From Bifidobacterium saguinibicoloris (GTDB taxonomy: Bacteria; Actinomycetota; Actinomycetes; Actinomycetales; Bifidobacteriaceae): a stretch of 64,000 nucleotides of DNA. The position numbers and the translations under genes are program-made. Positions 25,566-34,935 of this stretch are shown here, piece after piece (position 1 is the first letter of the stretch; each line of letters starts with the position of its first letter). Under the pieces are notes generated by a model. It searched no databases. It was not told where the DNA came from and saw only the letters and a list, made by a program, of their open reading frames with translations. The stretch covers positions 81,490 through 145,489 of the forward strand of contig NZ_JAHBBF010000006.1 of assembly GCF_019331725.1 (NCBI RefSeq). Reading direction: 5' to 3'.

Positions 25566-26759
25566 CTACGACAGGGCTCCGGCGATGCGGGACACGGCGG
25601 CGTACAGATCGCCTTCGGGGCGCAGCAGGCTGAACCGCACGTAGCCGTCCGAATGCGGCCCGAAACAGGAGCCGGGGATGACGGCCACACCGGCATGTTC
25701 CAGCAGCCACGACGTGAATCCGTCGGACGTGCCGTGTCCTTCGGGCACCCGCGCCCAGAGGAACAGGCCGCCCCGGACCTCGGTCACGTCCAGTCCGGCC
25801 TCGCGCAGTCCCTCGCCGAGCACCTCCGCGCGATGGCCATAGGTCACGGCCAGCCGGGAGACCGAGCGCAGGTCGCTCTGCAGCGCGACGGCGCCCGCCT
25901 GCTGGACGACGCTCGGTGCGAGCACGGTGGTCTGACGGTGCACGGCCTTCGCGGCGGCGAGGATATCGGCGTTGCCGGCGATCCATCCACCACGCCAGCC
26001 GGCCACCATGAACATCTTCGACAGGGAGCCGAGCTCGACGGCGACATCCATGGCTCCGGGCGTCTCGAGAATGCTGGGAGAGGGGTCTCCGCCGAATTCG
26101 ATGCCCGCGTACGCGAAATCGTTCATGATTGCGAAGCGGTGCGCATGGGCGAGCGCGACGGCCTTGCCGTAGAACTCCGGCGTGGCGACCGCGCCGGTGG
26201 GGTTGTTCGGGTAGTTGAGGATCAGGAGTTTCGCACGGTCCCACAAGGCCGGATCGACGGCGTCGAGGTCGGGCAGGAACCCGTGCGCCGGATCGGCGGG
26301 AATCGGCACGAAACGGCCTTTGGCGATGGCGGTGGAACCCTCGTACTGCGGGTAGTACGGGTCGACGGCCACAACCACGTCGTCTTCGTCGATCAGCGCG
26401 TCGATGACGGTGGAGATGCCGACGGACGCGCCGGCGACGGCAAGCAGCTGCGTACGCGCAGCGAGCGTCACGTCGTAGCGTTCCGCGTACCAGTCGCGTA
26501 TCGCGGCGAGGTATTCGGGGACGCCGTCGAACGGCGGGTAACGGAAGAAGGAGGGGTCGTGCGCGGCGTGGGCGAGCGCGTCCTGCATGAACGAGGGAGG
26601 AGCACCGTCCGGATTGCCTTTGGACAGGTCGATGATGCGCCGACCGGCGCGGACCGCCGCCGCGACGCGGGCGTCGGCTTCGGCGAACGGGTTCGGTGGC
26701 AGTCCCGCCGCCCTTCGTGAAATCAGGTTTCCGATGAGCGGCGGATTGTCGTTCCCCAT
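25566..26759 (-). CDS. Class I/II pyridoxal-phosphate aminotransferase
   Basis: 397 residues, AAT-I fold. The N terminus has IIDLSKGNPDGAPP. The NYPNNPTGA motif carries the conserved Asn, DFAYAGIEF the Asp/Tyr pair, and SLSKMFMVAGWRGGW the PLP lysine; a C-terminal Arg-containing YVRFSLL is present. It resembles DapC/AlaT-like enzymes but substrate is not certain. The ATG at 26759 was chosen because GGGGAGAG precedes it; the reading frame stays open 21 codons further upstream without a site. It is divergent from purT. Confidence 0.85.
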   Translation of the reverse strand: MGNDNPPLIGNLISRRAAGLPPNPFAEADARVAAAVRAGRRIIDLSKGNPDGAPPSFMQDALAHAAHDPSFFRYPPFDGVPEYLAAIRDWYAERYDVTLAARTQLLAVAGASVGISTVIDALIDEDDVVVAVDPYYPQYEGSTAIAKGRFVPIPADPAHGFLPDLDAVDPALWDRAKLLILNYPNNPTGAVATPEFYGKAVALAHAHRFAIMNDFAYAGIEFGGDPSPSILETPGAMDVAVELGSLSKMFMVAGWRGGWIAGNADILAAAKAVHRQTTVLAPSVVQQAGAVALQSDLRSVSRLAVTYGHRAEVLGEGLREAGLDVTEVRGGLFLWARVPEGHGTSDGFTSWLLEHAGVAVIPGSCFGPHSDGYVRFSLLRPEGDLYAAVSRIAGALS

Positions 26760-26976
26760 TGTCTCTCCCCGCGGGTCCCTTGAACGTTGGCCCGATCGTC
26801 TGTTTCGATCGATCGGTGACACCCACCGTACGCCCCGGCGGCACGCGCGGCCACGGCGTGTCTATACGCGGTATTTATGGAGGGTTATCAGGACGCGTCC
26901 GACGGATGAAATCGTCTTCCGACCGGTGCCGCGGGTCCCATGGCGGGGAGGGGCCGGCGTGGCGCGGCGCGGCGCG

Positions 26977-26995
26977 ATGCGACAATGTGTCGCAT
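26977..26995. promoter_or_regulatory. Palindrome overlapping the purT -10 and start codon
   Basis: ATGCGACA-ATG-TGTCGCAT is a perfect inverted repeat with 8-bp arms. It contains the -10-like GACAAT (26981-26986), which ends 7 bases before the purT ATG. A bound protein would cover the start of a leaderless transcript. Confidence 0.5.
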
Positions 26996-28301
26996 GACCG
27001 ATAGCGTGAACGTTTCCTCTGATTCCCCGTCCACTTCCTTCTCCCCCGCCGATTGCCGCGGGCGCGTGCTGGGCACGCCGCTCGGCGCGCATCCGACGCG
27101 CGTGCTGTTCCTCGGTTCGGGCGAGCTCGGCAAGGAGGTGACGATCGAGCTCATGCGGCTCGGCGCGTGGGTGTGCGCGGCCGATTCGTACGCGGGCGCG
27201 CCGGCGCAGCAGGTCGCGCATGAGGCCCGCGTGCTGGACATGGCGGACGCCGGCAAGCTGCGCGCCCTGCTCGACGAGGTGCGGCCCGACATCGTCGTGC
27301 CGGAGGTGGAGGCGATCGCCACGTCCGAGCTGGCCGACGCGGCCGCCCGCGGCATTCAGGTGGTGCCGAGCGCCGAGATCGCGGCGACCTGCATGGACCG
27401 CGAACGTCTACGCGTCATCGCGCATGAGGAGTTGGGATTGCCGACCACGCCGTACCGTTTCGCCGGTTCGCTCGAGGAGCTGCGCGAGGGGGCCGCGACG
27501 GTGGGGTATCCGTGCGTCGTCAAGCCGGTGATGAGTTCGTCCGGCCACGGCCAGTCGGTGGTGCGTTCGGCCGATGCGATCGACGCCGCGTGGACCGAGG
27601 CGCAGGAGGGTCGTCGCGCCGCCGGCGAGGGGGGCGTGTCTCGTGTGATCGTCGAGGCGCTGGCGCCGCTCGACTACGAGCTGACCGTGCTGACGGTCTC
27701 GTCGTCGGCCGGCATCGTGACGTGCGCGCCGATCGGACAGCGTCAGGAGTCGGGAGACTACCGCGAATCCTGGCAGCCGGCGACGGCTTCCGACGCCGTG
27801 CTGGCGACGGCCGGCCGCATCGCGCGCACGGCCGTCGAGGGGCTGGTCGCGAAGGCGAGGACAAGCGGCGAGACCGGCTGGGGCGTGTTCGGCGTGGAGC
27901 TGTTCGTACTGACCGACGGATCGGTGCTGTTCAACGAGGTGTCCCCGCGTCCGCATGACACGGGCATGGTGACGATGGCCTCGCAGCGCCTGAGCGAGTT
28001 CGCGCTGCATGCGCGCGCGATCCTCGGTCTGCCGATCACGGAGGGGCATGTGGCGCTGTCGATGCCCGCCGGCTCCGTGGCGGCGAGCCATGCGATCGTG
28101 GTCGCCGGCGACGGCGAGGCGGAGTTCTCGAATCTTTCCGGAGCGCTGGCCGAGCCGGGCACCGACCTGCGTGTCTTCGCCAAGCCGGAGGTGCACGGCC
28201 ATCGCCGCATGGCGGTCGCGCTGGCTATCGGAGGCTCCGCGGACGAGGCCCGCGTCAAGGCGGCCCGCGTGGCCGATGCGCTCGACATCGAGGTGCGGTG
28301 A
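26994..28301 (+). CDS. purT: Formate-dependent GAR transformylase (PurT)
   Basis: A 435-residue ATP-grasp enzyme that uses formate and ATP to formylate GAR, the folate-independent third purine step. [19 protein letters not shown] starts the N domain. The ATP-grasp part shows [53 protein letters not shown] and [17 protein letters not shown]. It is longer than E. coli PurT (392) by an N-terminal Ser-rich tail of about 30 residues. No Shine-Dalgarno is visible and it is likely leaderless. purN is not seen in this window. Confidence 0.95.
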   Translation: MTDSVNVSSDSPSTSFSPADCRGRVLGTPLGAHPTRVLFLGSGELGKEVTIELMRLGAWVCAADSYAGAPAQQVAHEARVLDMADAGKLRALLDEVRPDIVVPEVEAIATSELADAAARGIQVVPSAEIAATCMDRERLRVIAHEELGLPTTPYRFAGSLEELREGAATVGYPCVVKPVMSSSGHGQSVVRSADAIDAAWTEAQEGRRAAGEGGVSRVIVEALAPLDYELTVLTVSSSAGIVTCAPIGQRQESGDYRESWQPATASDAVLATAGRIARTAVEGLVAKARTSGETGWGVFGVELFVLTDGSVLFNEVSPRPHDTGMVTMASQRLSEFALHARAILGLPITEGHVALSMPAGSVAASHAIVVAGDGEAEFSNLSGALAEPGTDLRVFAKPEVHGHRRMAVALAIGGSADEARVKAARVADALDIEVR

Positions 28302-28342
28302 GTCCCACGGAAACGATGCGCTGCACGGCGGCGTCGTTATCC

Positions 28343-28359
28343 CCGGCGATTGGTACCCT
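28343..28359 (+). promoter_or_regulatory. Probable purC promoter with a 13-mer shared with purF
   Basis: CCGGCGATTGGTA (28343-28355) runs into TACCCT, a TANNNT -10 form, 45 bp before the purC start. The same 13 bases run into TAGGGT before purF at 41651. No convincing -35 is seen at either site, so the 13-mer may be an extended -10 or an operator. Confidence 0.5.
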
Positions 28360-28404
28360 TTTACCGTTAGTTCACCCAGATATTCCACTCCTGAAAGGCG
28401 AGTA

Positions 28405-29157
28405 ATGGAGAAACTGGAAATGCTCTACAAGGGCAAGGCCAAGAAGATGTACGCAACCGACGACCCCGACGTGCTGTGGGTCGAATACATGAATCAGGCG
28501 ACCGCCGGCAACGGCGCGAAGAAGGCCCAGATCGAAGGCAAGGCCAACCTGAACAACCACATCACCTCCGTCATCTTCGACCTGCTCAAGGCCCGCGGCG
28601 TGGACAGCCACTTCATCAAGCGTCTGTCCGACACCGAGCAGCTGGTGAAGAAGATGGACATGTACCCGCTCGAGATCATCATGCGCAACACCGCGGCCGG
28701 CTCCTTCGCCAAGCGCTATGGCGTCGAGGAGGGCACGCCCCTCAAGAAGCCGATCCTCGAGTTCTGCCTCAAGTCCGATGATCTGGGCGACCCGTTCATC
28801 AACGACGACGGCATCGTGGCCCTCGGTCTCGCGACCGAAGAGGAGCTCGCGGAGATCTCCCGCATCGCCCGCGCCGTCAACGAGGGGCTCAAGGACATCT
28901 TCTCCAAGATCGACGTGCAGCTCGTGGACTTCAAGATCGAGGAGGGCAAGACCTCCGACGGCACCATCCTGCTCGCCGACGAGATCACCCCGGATACCTG
29001 CCGTCTGTGGGACCTCAAGGACAAGTCCGGCAAGATCGAGCACCTCGACAAGGACCTGTTCCGCCGCGACCTGGGCAACATCATCCCCGCGTACGAGGAG
29101 ATCTACGGTCGCCTGGTCAAGCTGGCCGAGGCCGAAGGCATCGAACGCGCCGAATGA
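28405..29157 (+). CDS. purC: SAICAR synthetase
   Basis: 250 residues. It joins CAIR and aspartate with ATP to form SAICAR. The N terminus [20 protein letters not shown], the [17 protein letters not shown] substrate loop and [26 protein letters not shown] are all conserved. Start ATG with AAAGGCG upstream. It is followed by a strong terminator before purL, so purC may be monocistronic or only partly read through. Confidence 0.96.
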   Translation: MEKLEMLYKGKAKKMYATDDPDVLWVEYMNQATAGNGAKKAQIEGKANLNNHITSVIFDLLKARGVDSHFIKRLSDTEQLVKKMDMYPLEIIMRNTAAGSFAKRYGVEEGTPLKKPILEFCLKSDDLGDPFINDDGIVALGLATEEELAEISRIARAVNEGLKDIFSKIDVQLVDFKIEEGKTSDGTILLADEITPDTCRLWDLKDKSGKIEHLDKDLFRRDLGNIIPAYEEIYGRLVKLAEAEGIERAE

Positions 29158-29164
29158 TTCTTCC

Positions 29165-29202
29165 GCTGGCTCCCCTTTCATGACTTCATGAGGGGAGCCA
29201 GC
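29165..29202 (+). terminator. Intrinsic terminator between purC and purL
   Basis: GCTGGCTCCCCT pairs perfectly with AGGGGAGCCAGC (29191-29202) around a 14-base loop, followed by TCGTTTTCCC. It starts 8 bp after the purC stop. Confidence 0.8.
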
Positions 29203-29256
29203 TCGTTTTCCCGCATAAGACTTCCAAGACGACTTCCACCAAGGAAAGGATCCCCT

Positions 29257-32200
29257 ATGGTTTTCCGCGTGTACGTGGAGAAGAAGCCCGGCTTCGACGT
29301 CGAGGCCCAGCAGCTCGGCACCGAGCTCAAAACCATCCTCGGCATCACGGGGCTGAAGCACATCCGCATCGTCAACCGCTATGACGTCGAAGGCATCGAC
29401 AAGGCCCTGTTCGACAAGGCCACGCCGACCGTCTTCAGCGAGCCGCAGGTGGACGACGTGTACGCCGACCTGCCGGAGTTCGGCGAGGCGTCCGTGTTCG
29501 CCACCGAATTCCTGCCCGGCCAGTTCGACCAGCGCGCCGACTCCGCCGCCGAATGCATCCAGCTCATCTCGCAGGGCGAGCGTCCGGTCGTCCGCTCCGC
29601 CAAGCTGTACGCCCTCGAAGGCGATCTGACGGACGCGGACGTCGAGGCGATCAAGCATTACGTCATCAACCCGGTCGAGGCGCGTGAAGCGTCGCTCGAG
29701 ACGAAGAAGACGCTGAAGACCGCCGTGCCGACCCCCGGCAAGGTCGAAGTCATCGCCGGATTCAACGAGATGGACGCCGAGGCCGGCCAGCGGTTCATCG
29801 ACGAGCGCGGCCTCGCCATGGACCTCGCCGACCTCGAGTTCTGCCAGAAGTACTTCTCCGAAGCCGGACGCGAACCCACAATCACCGAGATCAAGGTGAT
29901 CGACACCTACTGGTCCGACCACTGCCGCCACACGACGTTCGGCACGATCCTGACCGACGTCGCCATCGACGACGACGTGGTCAAGGCCGCGTTCGAACGC
30001 TATCTGGAGCTGCGCCGCGAACTCGACCGCGAAGAGAAGCCCCTGTGCCTGATGGACATGGGCACGATCGGCGCGAAGTGGCTCAAGAAGAACGGCATCC
30101 TCACCGGCCTCGACGAGAGCGAGGAGATCAACGCCTGCACCGTCAAGGTGAAGGTGGACGTCAACGGCCACGACGAGGACTGGCTGTTCCTGTTCAAGAA
30201 CGAGACGCACAACCACCCCACCGAGATCGAGCCGTTCGGCGGCGCGGCCACCTGCATCGGCGGCTGCATCCGCGACCCTCTGTCCGGCCGTTCCTACGTG
30301 TACCAGGCGATGCGCGTGACCGGTGCCGCCGACCCGACCGTGCCGGTCTCCGAAACGCTTGAGGGCAAGCTCCCCCAGCGCAAGCTCGTGACGACCGCCG
30401 CCGCCGGATACTCCTCCTACGGCAACCAGATCGGTCTCGCCACCGGTCAGGTCAACGAGATCTACCACCCCGGATACGTGGCCAAGCGCATGGAGGTGGG
30501 CGCGGTCGTGGCCGCCACTCCGGCGGACCACGTACGCCGCGAGACCCCCGCTCCCGGCGACAAGGTCATCCTCCTGGGCGGTCGCACCGGCCGCGACGGC
30601 ATCGGCGGCGCGACCGGCGCCTCAAAGGCGCACAACGTCGAATCGCTCGAACTCGACGGCGCCGAGGTGCAGAAGGGCAACGCGCCGGTCGAACGCAAAC
30701 TGCAGCGCCTGTTCCGCCGCGGTGACGCCTGCCGTCTCATCAAACGCTGCAACGACTTCGGCGCCGGCGGCGTGTCCGTGGCGGTCGGCGAGCTGGCCGA
30801 CGGCCTGTACGTGAACCTCGACACCGTGCCGAAGAAGTACGAGGGTCTCGACGGTACCGAACTGGCAATCTCCGAATCGCAGGAGCGCATGGCCGTGGAC
30901 GTCGCGGCCGAGGACGTCGACGAGTTCCTGGGCTACGCGCGCGAGGAGAACCTCGAGGCGACGGTGATCGCCACCGTGACCGAGGACCCGCGCATGGTGA
31001 TGACCTGGAACGGCGACGAGATCGTGAACCTCTCGCGCGAGTTCCTCGCCTCCAACGGCGCCCCGAAGCACCAGTCGGTGCACGTCGAGGTCCAGCAGGC
31101 GTACGAGACGCCGGCCGCATGGCGTTCCGGCTCCCTCTCCGACCGCATGCACGCCCTCGTCACCGACCTCAACGTGGCCTCCAACAAGGGCCTGTCGGAG
31201 CGCTTCGACTCGACGATCGGCGCGGGCACCGTCCTCATGCCGTTCGGCGGCGTCAAGCAGCTCACCCCGAACGAGGCGATGGTCGCCAAGTTCCCGGTGT
31301 TCGGCGAGACCACCACCGCCTCCGCGATGGCTTGGGGCTTCAACCCGTACATCATGGAGAAGAACCAGTTCACCGGTGCCTACCTGTCCGTCGTCGAATC
31401 GCTGGCCAAGCTGGTCGCGGCGGGCTTCGAGCACGAGAAGGCTTATCTGAGCTTCCAGGAGTACTTCGAGAAGCTGCGCGACGAGCCGGAACGCTGGGGC
31501 AAGCCGACGGCCGCCGTGCTGGGCGCGCTGATGGCGCAGATCGACCTCGGCGCCGGCGCCATCGGCGGCAAGGATTCGATGTCCGGCTCGTTCGAGGCGC
31601 TTGACGTGCCGCCGACGCTAATCTCCTTCGCCGTCGCCGTGGGCAGCATGAAGCGCGCCACCTCCCCCGAGTTCAAGGGCGCCGGCCACCGCGTCGTGCG
31701 CATCGCGCCGCGCTACCTGGCCGACGGCCTCACGCCGGACAAGGACGCGCTGCTCGACGCGTTCGGCCTGGTCGAGGAACTCACCGATTTCGGCACCGCG
31801 CTGGCCGTGTCCACTCCGGGCTACGGCGGCACCGCCGAGGCGCTGTTCAAGATGACCGTCGGCAACGGCATCGGACTGACCCTGAACGACGACATCGCCC
31901 TCGACGACCTGTTCGCGCCGGCCTACGGCTCGTTCATCGTCGAGCTCAAGGACAACGAGAAGATCCCGGCCGTCTCCAACCTCGTCGAGGTGGGCGAGAT
32001 CGGTGTGACCTCCTCGGAGTACGAGTTCGTCGCGGGCGGCGAGACCATCGACCTCGCCGAGCTGCAGAACGCGTGGGAGGGCGGCATCGAGTCCGTGTTC
32101 CCGTACCGTTCCCACGGCACCGAGAAGACCGAGACCGTCGAGACCGTCGACTTCCACGCCGAATCCGCCGGTGTGAAGAAGACCGTGTACACCGGTGCGG

Positions 32201-33009
32201 GCGTGGCCAAGCCGCGCGTCATCATCCCCGTGTTCCCGGGCAACAACTGCGAGTACGATTCCGCGGCCGCGTTCGAACGCGCCGGCGCCGAGGCGCACAC
32301 GCTGGTCGTCAACAACCTGACGCCCCAGGCCGTGGCCGAGTCCGCCGCCAAGCTGGTCGAGGAGATCAACAAGAGCCAGATCGTGATGATTCCGGGCGGC
32401 TTCTCCGGCGGCGACGAGCCGGACGGCTCCGCCAAGTTCATCACCGCGTTCTTCCGCGCCCCGGCCGTCACCGAGGCGGTGCGCGACCTGCTCAAGAACC
32501 GCGATGGCCTGATGCTCGGCATCTGCAACGGCTTCCAGGCGCTCATCAAGCTGGGTCTGGTGCCGTTCGGCGACATCGTCGACATGACCGCCGAGTGCCC
32601 GACGCTGACGTTCAACACGATCGGCCGTCACCAGAGCCGCCTCGTGCGCACGCGCGTGGCGTCGGACCTGTCCCCTTGGCTCGCGAAGACTTCCGTGGGC
32701 GACGTGCACACGGTCGCCATCTCCCACGGCGAGGGCCGCTTCGTAGCCTCCGACGAGGTGCTGGCGCAGCTCAAGGCCAACGGCCAGATCGCCACGCAGT
32801 ACGTGGACGAGTCCGGCGTTCCGGGCATGGATCTCGCGGTGAACCCGAACGGTTCGATGCTCGCCGTCGAGGGCATCACCAGCCCGGACGGCCGCGTGTT
32901 CGGCAAGATGGGTCATTCGGAGCGTTCCGGCAACGGTCTGTACGTGAACGTCCCGGGCGACAAGTACCAGCCGCTGTTCGAGGCCGGCGTCGAGTACTTC
33001 GCCGCGTGA
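29257..33009 (+). CDS. purL: Formylglycinamidine ribonucleotide (FGAM) synthase, single chain
   Basis: 1250 residues carrying both synthetase and glutaminase, so separate PurS and PurQ are not needed. It converts FGAR, glutamine and ATP to FGAM. Residues 1-180 are the PurS-like and linker parts. Synthetase pieces are TYWSDHCRHTTF, FKNETHNHPTEIEPFGGAATCIGG and IGGKDSMSGSF. The C-terminal glutaminase has VIIPVFPGNNCEYD, LMLGICNGFQALIKLG with the nucleophile Cys, and ISHGEGRF. It is the compact single-chain form (about 1250, against about 1300 in E. coli). AAGGAAAGGA precedes the ATG. Confidence 0.96.
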   Translation: MVFRVYVEKKPGFDVEAQQLGTELKTILGITGLKHIRIVNRYDVEGIDKALFDKATPTVFSEPQVDDVYADLPEFGEASVFATEFLPGQFDQRADSAAECIQLISQGERPVVRSAKLYALEGDLTDADVEAIKHYVINPVEAREASLETKKTLKTAVPTPGKVEVIAGFNEMDAEAGQRFIDERGLAMDLADLEFCQKYFSEAGREPTITEIKVIDTYWSDHCRHTTFGTILTDVAIDDDVVKAAFERYLELRRELDREEKPLCLMDMGTIGAKWLKKNGILTGLDESEEINACTVKVKVDVNGHDEDWLFLFKNETHNHPTEIEPFGGAATCIGGCIRDPLSGRSYVYQAMRVTGAADPTVPVSETLEGKLPQRKLVTTAAAGYSSYGNQIGLATGQVNEIYHPGYVAKRMEVGAVVAATPADHVRRETPAPGDKVILLGGRTGRDGIGGATGASKAHNVESLELDGAEVQKGNAPVERKLQRLFRRGDACRLIKRCNDFGAGGVSVAVGELADGLYVNLDTVPKKYEGLDGTELAISESQERMAVDVAAEDVDEFLGYAREENLEATVIATVTEDPRMVMTWNGDEIVNLSREFLASNGAPKHQSVHVEVQQAYETPAAWRSGSLSDRMHALVTDLNVASNKGLSERFDSTIGAGTVLMPFGGVKQLTPNEAMVAKFPVFGETTTASAMAWGFNPYIMEKNQFTGAYLSVVESLAKLVAAGFEHEKAYLSFQEYFEKLRDEPERWGKPTAAVLGALMAQIDLGAGAIGGKDSMSGSFEALDVPPTLISFAVAVGSMKRATSPEFKGAGHRVVRIAPRYLADGLTPDKDALLDAFGLVEELTDFGTALAVSTPGYGGTAEALFKMTVGNGIGLTLNDDIALDDLFAPAYGSFIVELKDNEKIPAVSNLVEVGEIGVTSSEYEFVAGGETIDLAELQNAWEGGIESVFPYRSHGTEKTETVETVDFHAESAGVKKTVYTGAGVAKPRVIIPVFPGNNCEYDSAAAFERAGAEAHTLVVNNLTPQAVAESAAKLVEEINKSQIVMIPGGFSGGDEPDGSAKFITAFFRAPAVTEAVRDLLKNRDGLMLGICNGFQALIKLGLVPFGDIVDMTAECPTLTFNTIGRHQSRLVRTRVASDLSPWLAKTSVGDVHTVAISHGEGRFVASDEVLAQLKANGQIATQYVDESGVPGMDLAVNPNGSMLAVEGITSPDGRVFGKMGHSERSGNGLYVNVPGDKYQPLFEAGVEYFAA

Positions 33010-33030
33010 TGATCTAGCGTCCGTATGGAC

Positions 33031-33058
33031 AAAAGGGAGACCTTCGGGTCTCCCTTTT
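33031..33058 (+). terminator. Intrinsic terminator after purL
   Basis: AAAAGGGAGACC-TTCG-GGTCTCCCTTTT: a perfect 12-bp stem with a stable UUCG tetraloop, followed by GTCGT. It lies 21 bp after the purL stop. Confidence 0.92.
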
Positions 33059-33194
33059 GTCGTATGTTCAGGCCGGTCCGGTTCCCCGTTTTCGTCCGAT
33101 CGGAATCGGGAACCGGCGCCCTGTTCACATGGACACCGGGTTCCCCGGTATTCCGCCGCTGCGAGGAATCATCGACGTTCGGTGATGCGCGGTT

Positions 33195-33233
33195 CCGGTT
33201 CCCGATTCCGGGACGCCGGGAATCGGGAACCGG
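33195..33233. repeat. Long stem-loop in the purL / DUF4230 gap
   Basis: CCGGTTCCCGATTCC pairs perfectly with GGAATCGGGAACCGG (33219-33233), with a 9-base loop. A partial copy, AATCGGGAACCGGCG, occurs at 33104-33118. It lies between two ordinary terminators and has no U-run, so it may be a small dispersed repeat. Confidence 0.55.
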
Positions 33234-33246
33234 CGGATACGAAAAA

Positions 33247-33271
33247 AGGGAGAGGCTCTAGGCCTCTCCCT
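33247..33271 (-). terminator. Terminator after the DUF4230 gene
   Basis: AGGGAGAGG pairs with CCTCTCCCT around a 7-base loop. The run of six A at 33242-33247 gives a U-tract on the minus strand, 17 bp past the stop. Confidence 0.85.
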
Positions 33272-33287
33272 CATGCGACTGGGATCG

Positions 33288-33950
33288 TCACGACTTCGGC
33301 TCGGTGGTGGTCACGTTCACCGTGTAGCCGTCCGTTTCGGACAACGCTCCGAACAGCAGCTTCCTGACGACCTCCTTGCCGTGCTCGTTGGCCGATTTCA
33401 GCAGCTCCGACCGGTCCAGATCCTTCTCGCACTGCTTCTTCGCCACGTCCAACGCCTTCTTGGTGTCCTCGGCATCCATCTGATTCAACGGCGTCGACGA
33501 CTTGTCGAAGAAACGCAGCTTATCGGAGTCGATGGAGATCGATTGGACCGTGGGAGCGGGAAGCGTCACGTCGACCGTCTTGTCCTTGACCTCGATCTTC
33601 GCCTTGGACAGGTCGAAGCCGGCGCGTGCCTCATAGATGTAGAACATCGTGAACTGCTTCGTGGTGAAGACCGTATTGCCGTCCTTGTAGGTGACGAACC
33701 CGTAGTCGCGCTCCACCATCGTGGTGAGATCCTGGACCTCCTCCAGCTGCCGATGGACGACGTCGTTGGTGATCGATGCCTCCTTCGGCACGAAGATCTT
33801 GTAGGTGGTCACACCACCGACGGCGACCAGCACTACCGCCAGCATCGCGTAGATGACGGCCTTAATCTTCCAGTTCCACCATCCGCGCTTTTTGGTTCTG
33901 CGTACGTAGTCCAGTGGGTTCTTCTCATCGATTTTCTGCTGTTCGGTCAT
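33288..33950 (-). CDS. DUF4230-family membrane-anchored protein
   Basis: 220 residues. A basic cytoplasmic tail (1-28) is followed by one transmembrane helix (about 29-51, AVIYAMLAVVLVAVGG) and a soluble extracytoplasmic domain. That domain begins HRQLEEVQDLTTMVERDYGFV and ends in a Lys-rich helix, the pattern I associate with DUF4230. Function is not known. It follows the FxLYD lipoprotein gene on the same strand (157 bp), with two hairpins between, and may be the distal gene of cassette 1. The RBS is GGAGGATTATG, which is strong. Confidence 0.7.
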   Translation of the reverse strand: MTEQQKIDEKNPLDYVRRTKKRGWWNWKIKAVIYAMLAVVLVAVGGVTTYKIFVPKEASITNDVVHRQLEEVQDLTTMVERDYGFVTYKDGNTVFTTKQFTMFYIYEARAGFDLSKAKIEVKDKTVDVTLPAPTVQSISIDSDKLRFFDKSSTPLNQMDAEDTKKALDVAKKQCEKDLDRSELLKSANEHGKEVVRKLLFGALSETDGYTVNVTTTEPKS

Positions 33951-33968
33951 AATCCTCCATGATTACAG

Positions 33969-34009
33969 ATACCCGCGATTACGTAGATACGTCTCGTAAT
34001 CGCGGGTAT
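33969..34009. other. Stem-loop just upstream of the DUF4230 gene
   Basis: ATACCCGCGATTACG pairs perfectly with CGTAATCGCGGGTAT around an 11-base loop, ending 18 bp before the DUF4230 start. There is no U-run on the minus strand. It is either an attenuator-like element or an mRNA-stabilising structure. Confidence 0.6.
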
Positions 34010-34037
34010 GGGTTTTCGTTTCCATTGTTTTTATGCC

Positions 34038-34079
34038 GTCCGTGGCCGTCCCCCATCGCGGGGCGGGACGGCCACGGAC
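34038..34079 (-). terminator. Hairpin after the FxLYD lipoprotein gene
   Basis: GTCCGTGGCCGTCCC pairs perfectly with GGGACGGCCACGGAC (34065-34079), loop 12, starting 29 bp past the stop. The minus-strand flank is A-rich rather than U-rich, so termination may be weak and allow read-through into the DUF4230 gene. Confidence 0.55.
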
Positions 34080-34107
34080 CGTGGGTCGGTCGATGGACTT
34101 GGGGACG

Positions 34108-34935
34108 TCAGTCCTCGACCTCGTAGTCGCTGACGGATACCTTGACCTGTGCGGCGTCGTTGGTGCTCATCGCCTCGAATTTGACCTTCTCGCCCTTGGG
34201 CCAGCTGGACGTCGAGGCGTACGTCTCCTCGACCTTCACGCCATCGGCGCCGTAGAGGGCGACCAGCAGGGTCACGCTGCCGAAGTCGATGCCGGTCGTG
34301 TTCTCGATGACCGCCGAATAGTTGTACATGCCGTATCCGTCATCGGTCTTCTCGAAGGTGGTCGAGGAGATCAGGTTGTTGAGCGCGTCCTCCGTCTCGG
34401 TCTTCTTCTGCACGGACGAGCCGTTGGCGACGATGTCGTTCAGCGATTCCTGATATTTCTCGTCCACCTTCAGGCCGTAGTCGTCGACGAAGGTCTTGAG
34501 CAGCGCGGAACGCTTGTCGTAGACCTTCGTCCACTGTTCCGTATAGTCGGCGCTCATGTACGAGTTGTTCTTCACGACGTCCATCGAGTCGTCCAGAAGG
34601 TTGAGGTAGACGATCACGTTCTCCTGCAGTTTGGAGTCCTTGAACTGCCGTGACTTCAACCCCTTGTCGGTGTCGATCTCCGCTTGGACGGCGGCCTTGA
34701 CGTACTCGCTGGAGTCGTCCTCGTTCTTCTGCTCGTACTGCTCGATGACGTCGGACCGCTTCTGGAAGCCCTCGGCGATGATGCTCATCGCCTCGTCGTC
34801 GGCGTAGTCCGGGCCCTCGTCCTTCGTCTGGGCGGAGGACGAGCAGGCGGCCAGCCCGATGGTCATCGCGAGGCACACCGTCGCGGCGGCGACCGTCCGT
34901 CCGCAGGCGCGGATGCGTGATGCCAATGTGTTCAT
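34108..34935 (-). CDS. FxLYD-domain lipoprotein
   Basis: 275 residues from the ATG at 34935 (GGAAAGGA upstream). A type II signal peptide ends at lipobox IGLAAC with Cys31, so the protein should be lipid-anchored on the outer face of the membrane. A helical, charged middle follows (about 40-185). The C terminus has an FxLYD-like beta domain (NYSAVIENTTGIDFGSVTLL, then ALYGADGVKVEETYAS). Its role is unknown. The frame stays open upstream for 83 more codons, which include the conserved leader segment, but the lipobox argues for the internal start. Confidence 0.78.
   Translation of the reverse strand: MNTLASRIRACGRTVAAATVCLAMTIGLAACSSSAQTKDEGPDYADDEAMSIIAEGFQKRSDVIEQYEQKNEDDSSEYVKAAVQAEIDTDKGLKSRQFKDSKLQENVIVYLNLLDDSMDVVKNNSYMSADYTEQWTKVYDKRSALLKTFVDDYGLKVDEKYQESLNDIVANGSSVQKKTETEDALNNLISSTTFEKTDDGYGMYNYSAVIENTTGIDFGSVTLLVALYGADGVKVEETYASTSSWPKGEKVKFEAMSTNDAAQVKVSVSDYEVED

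Noticed and set aside
24672..26720. A 682-codon plus-strand frame over the glycosyltransferase and aminotransferase genes
   Set aside because: It crosses the boundary of two real minus-strand genes and has the His/Arg/Asp-rich composition of an antisense artefact.
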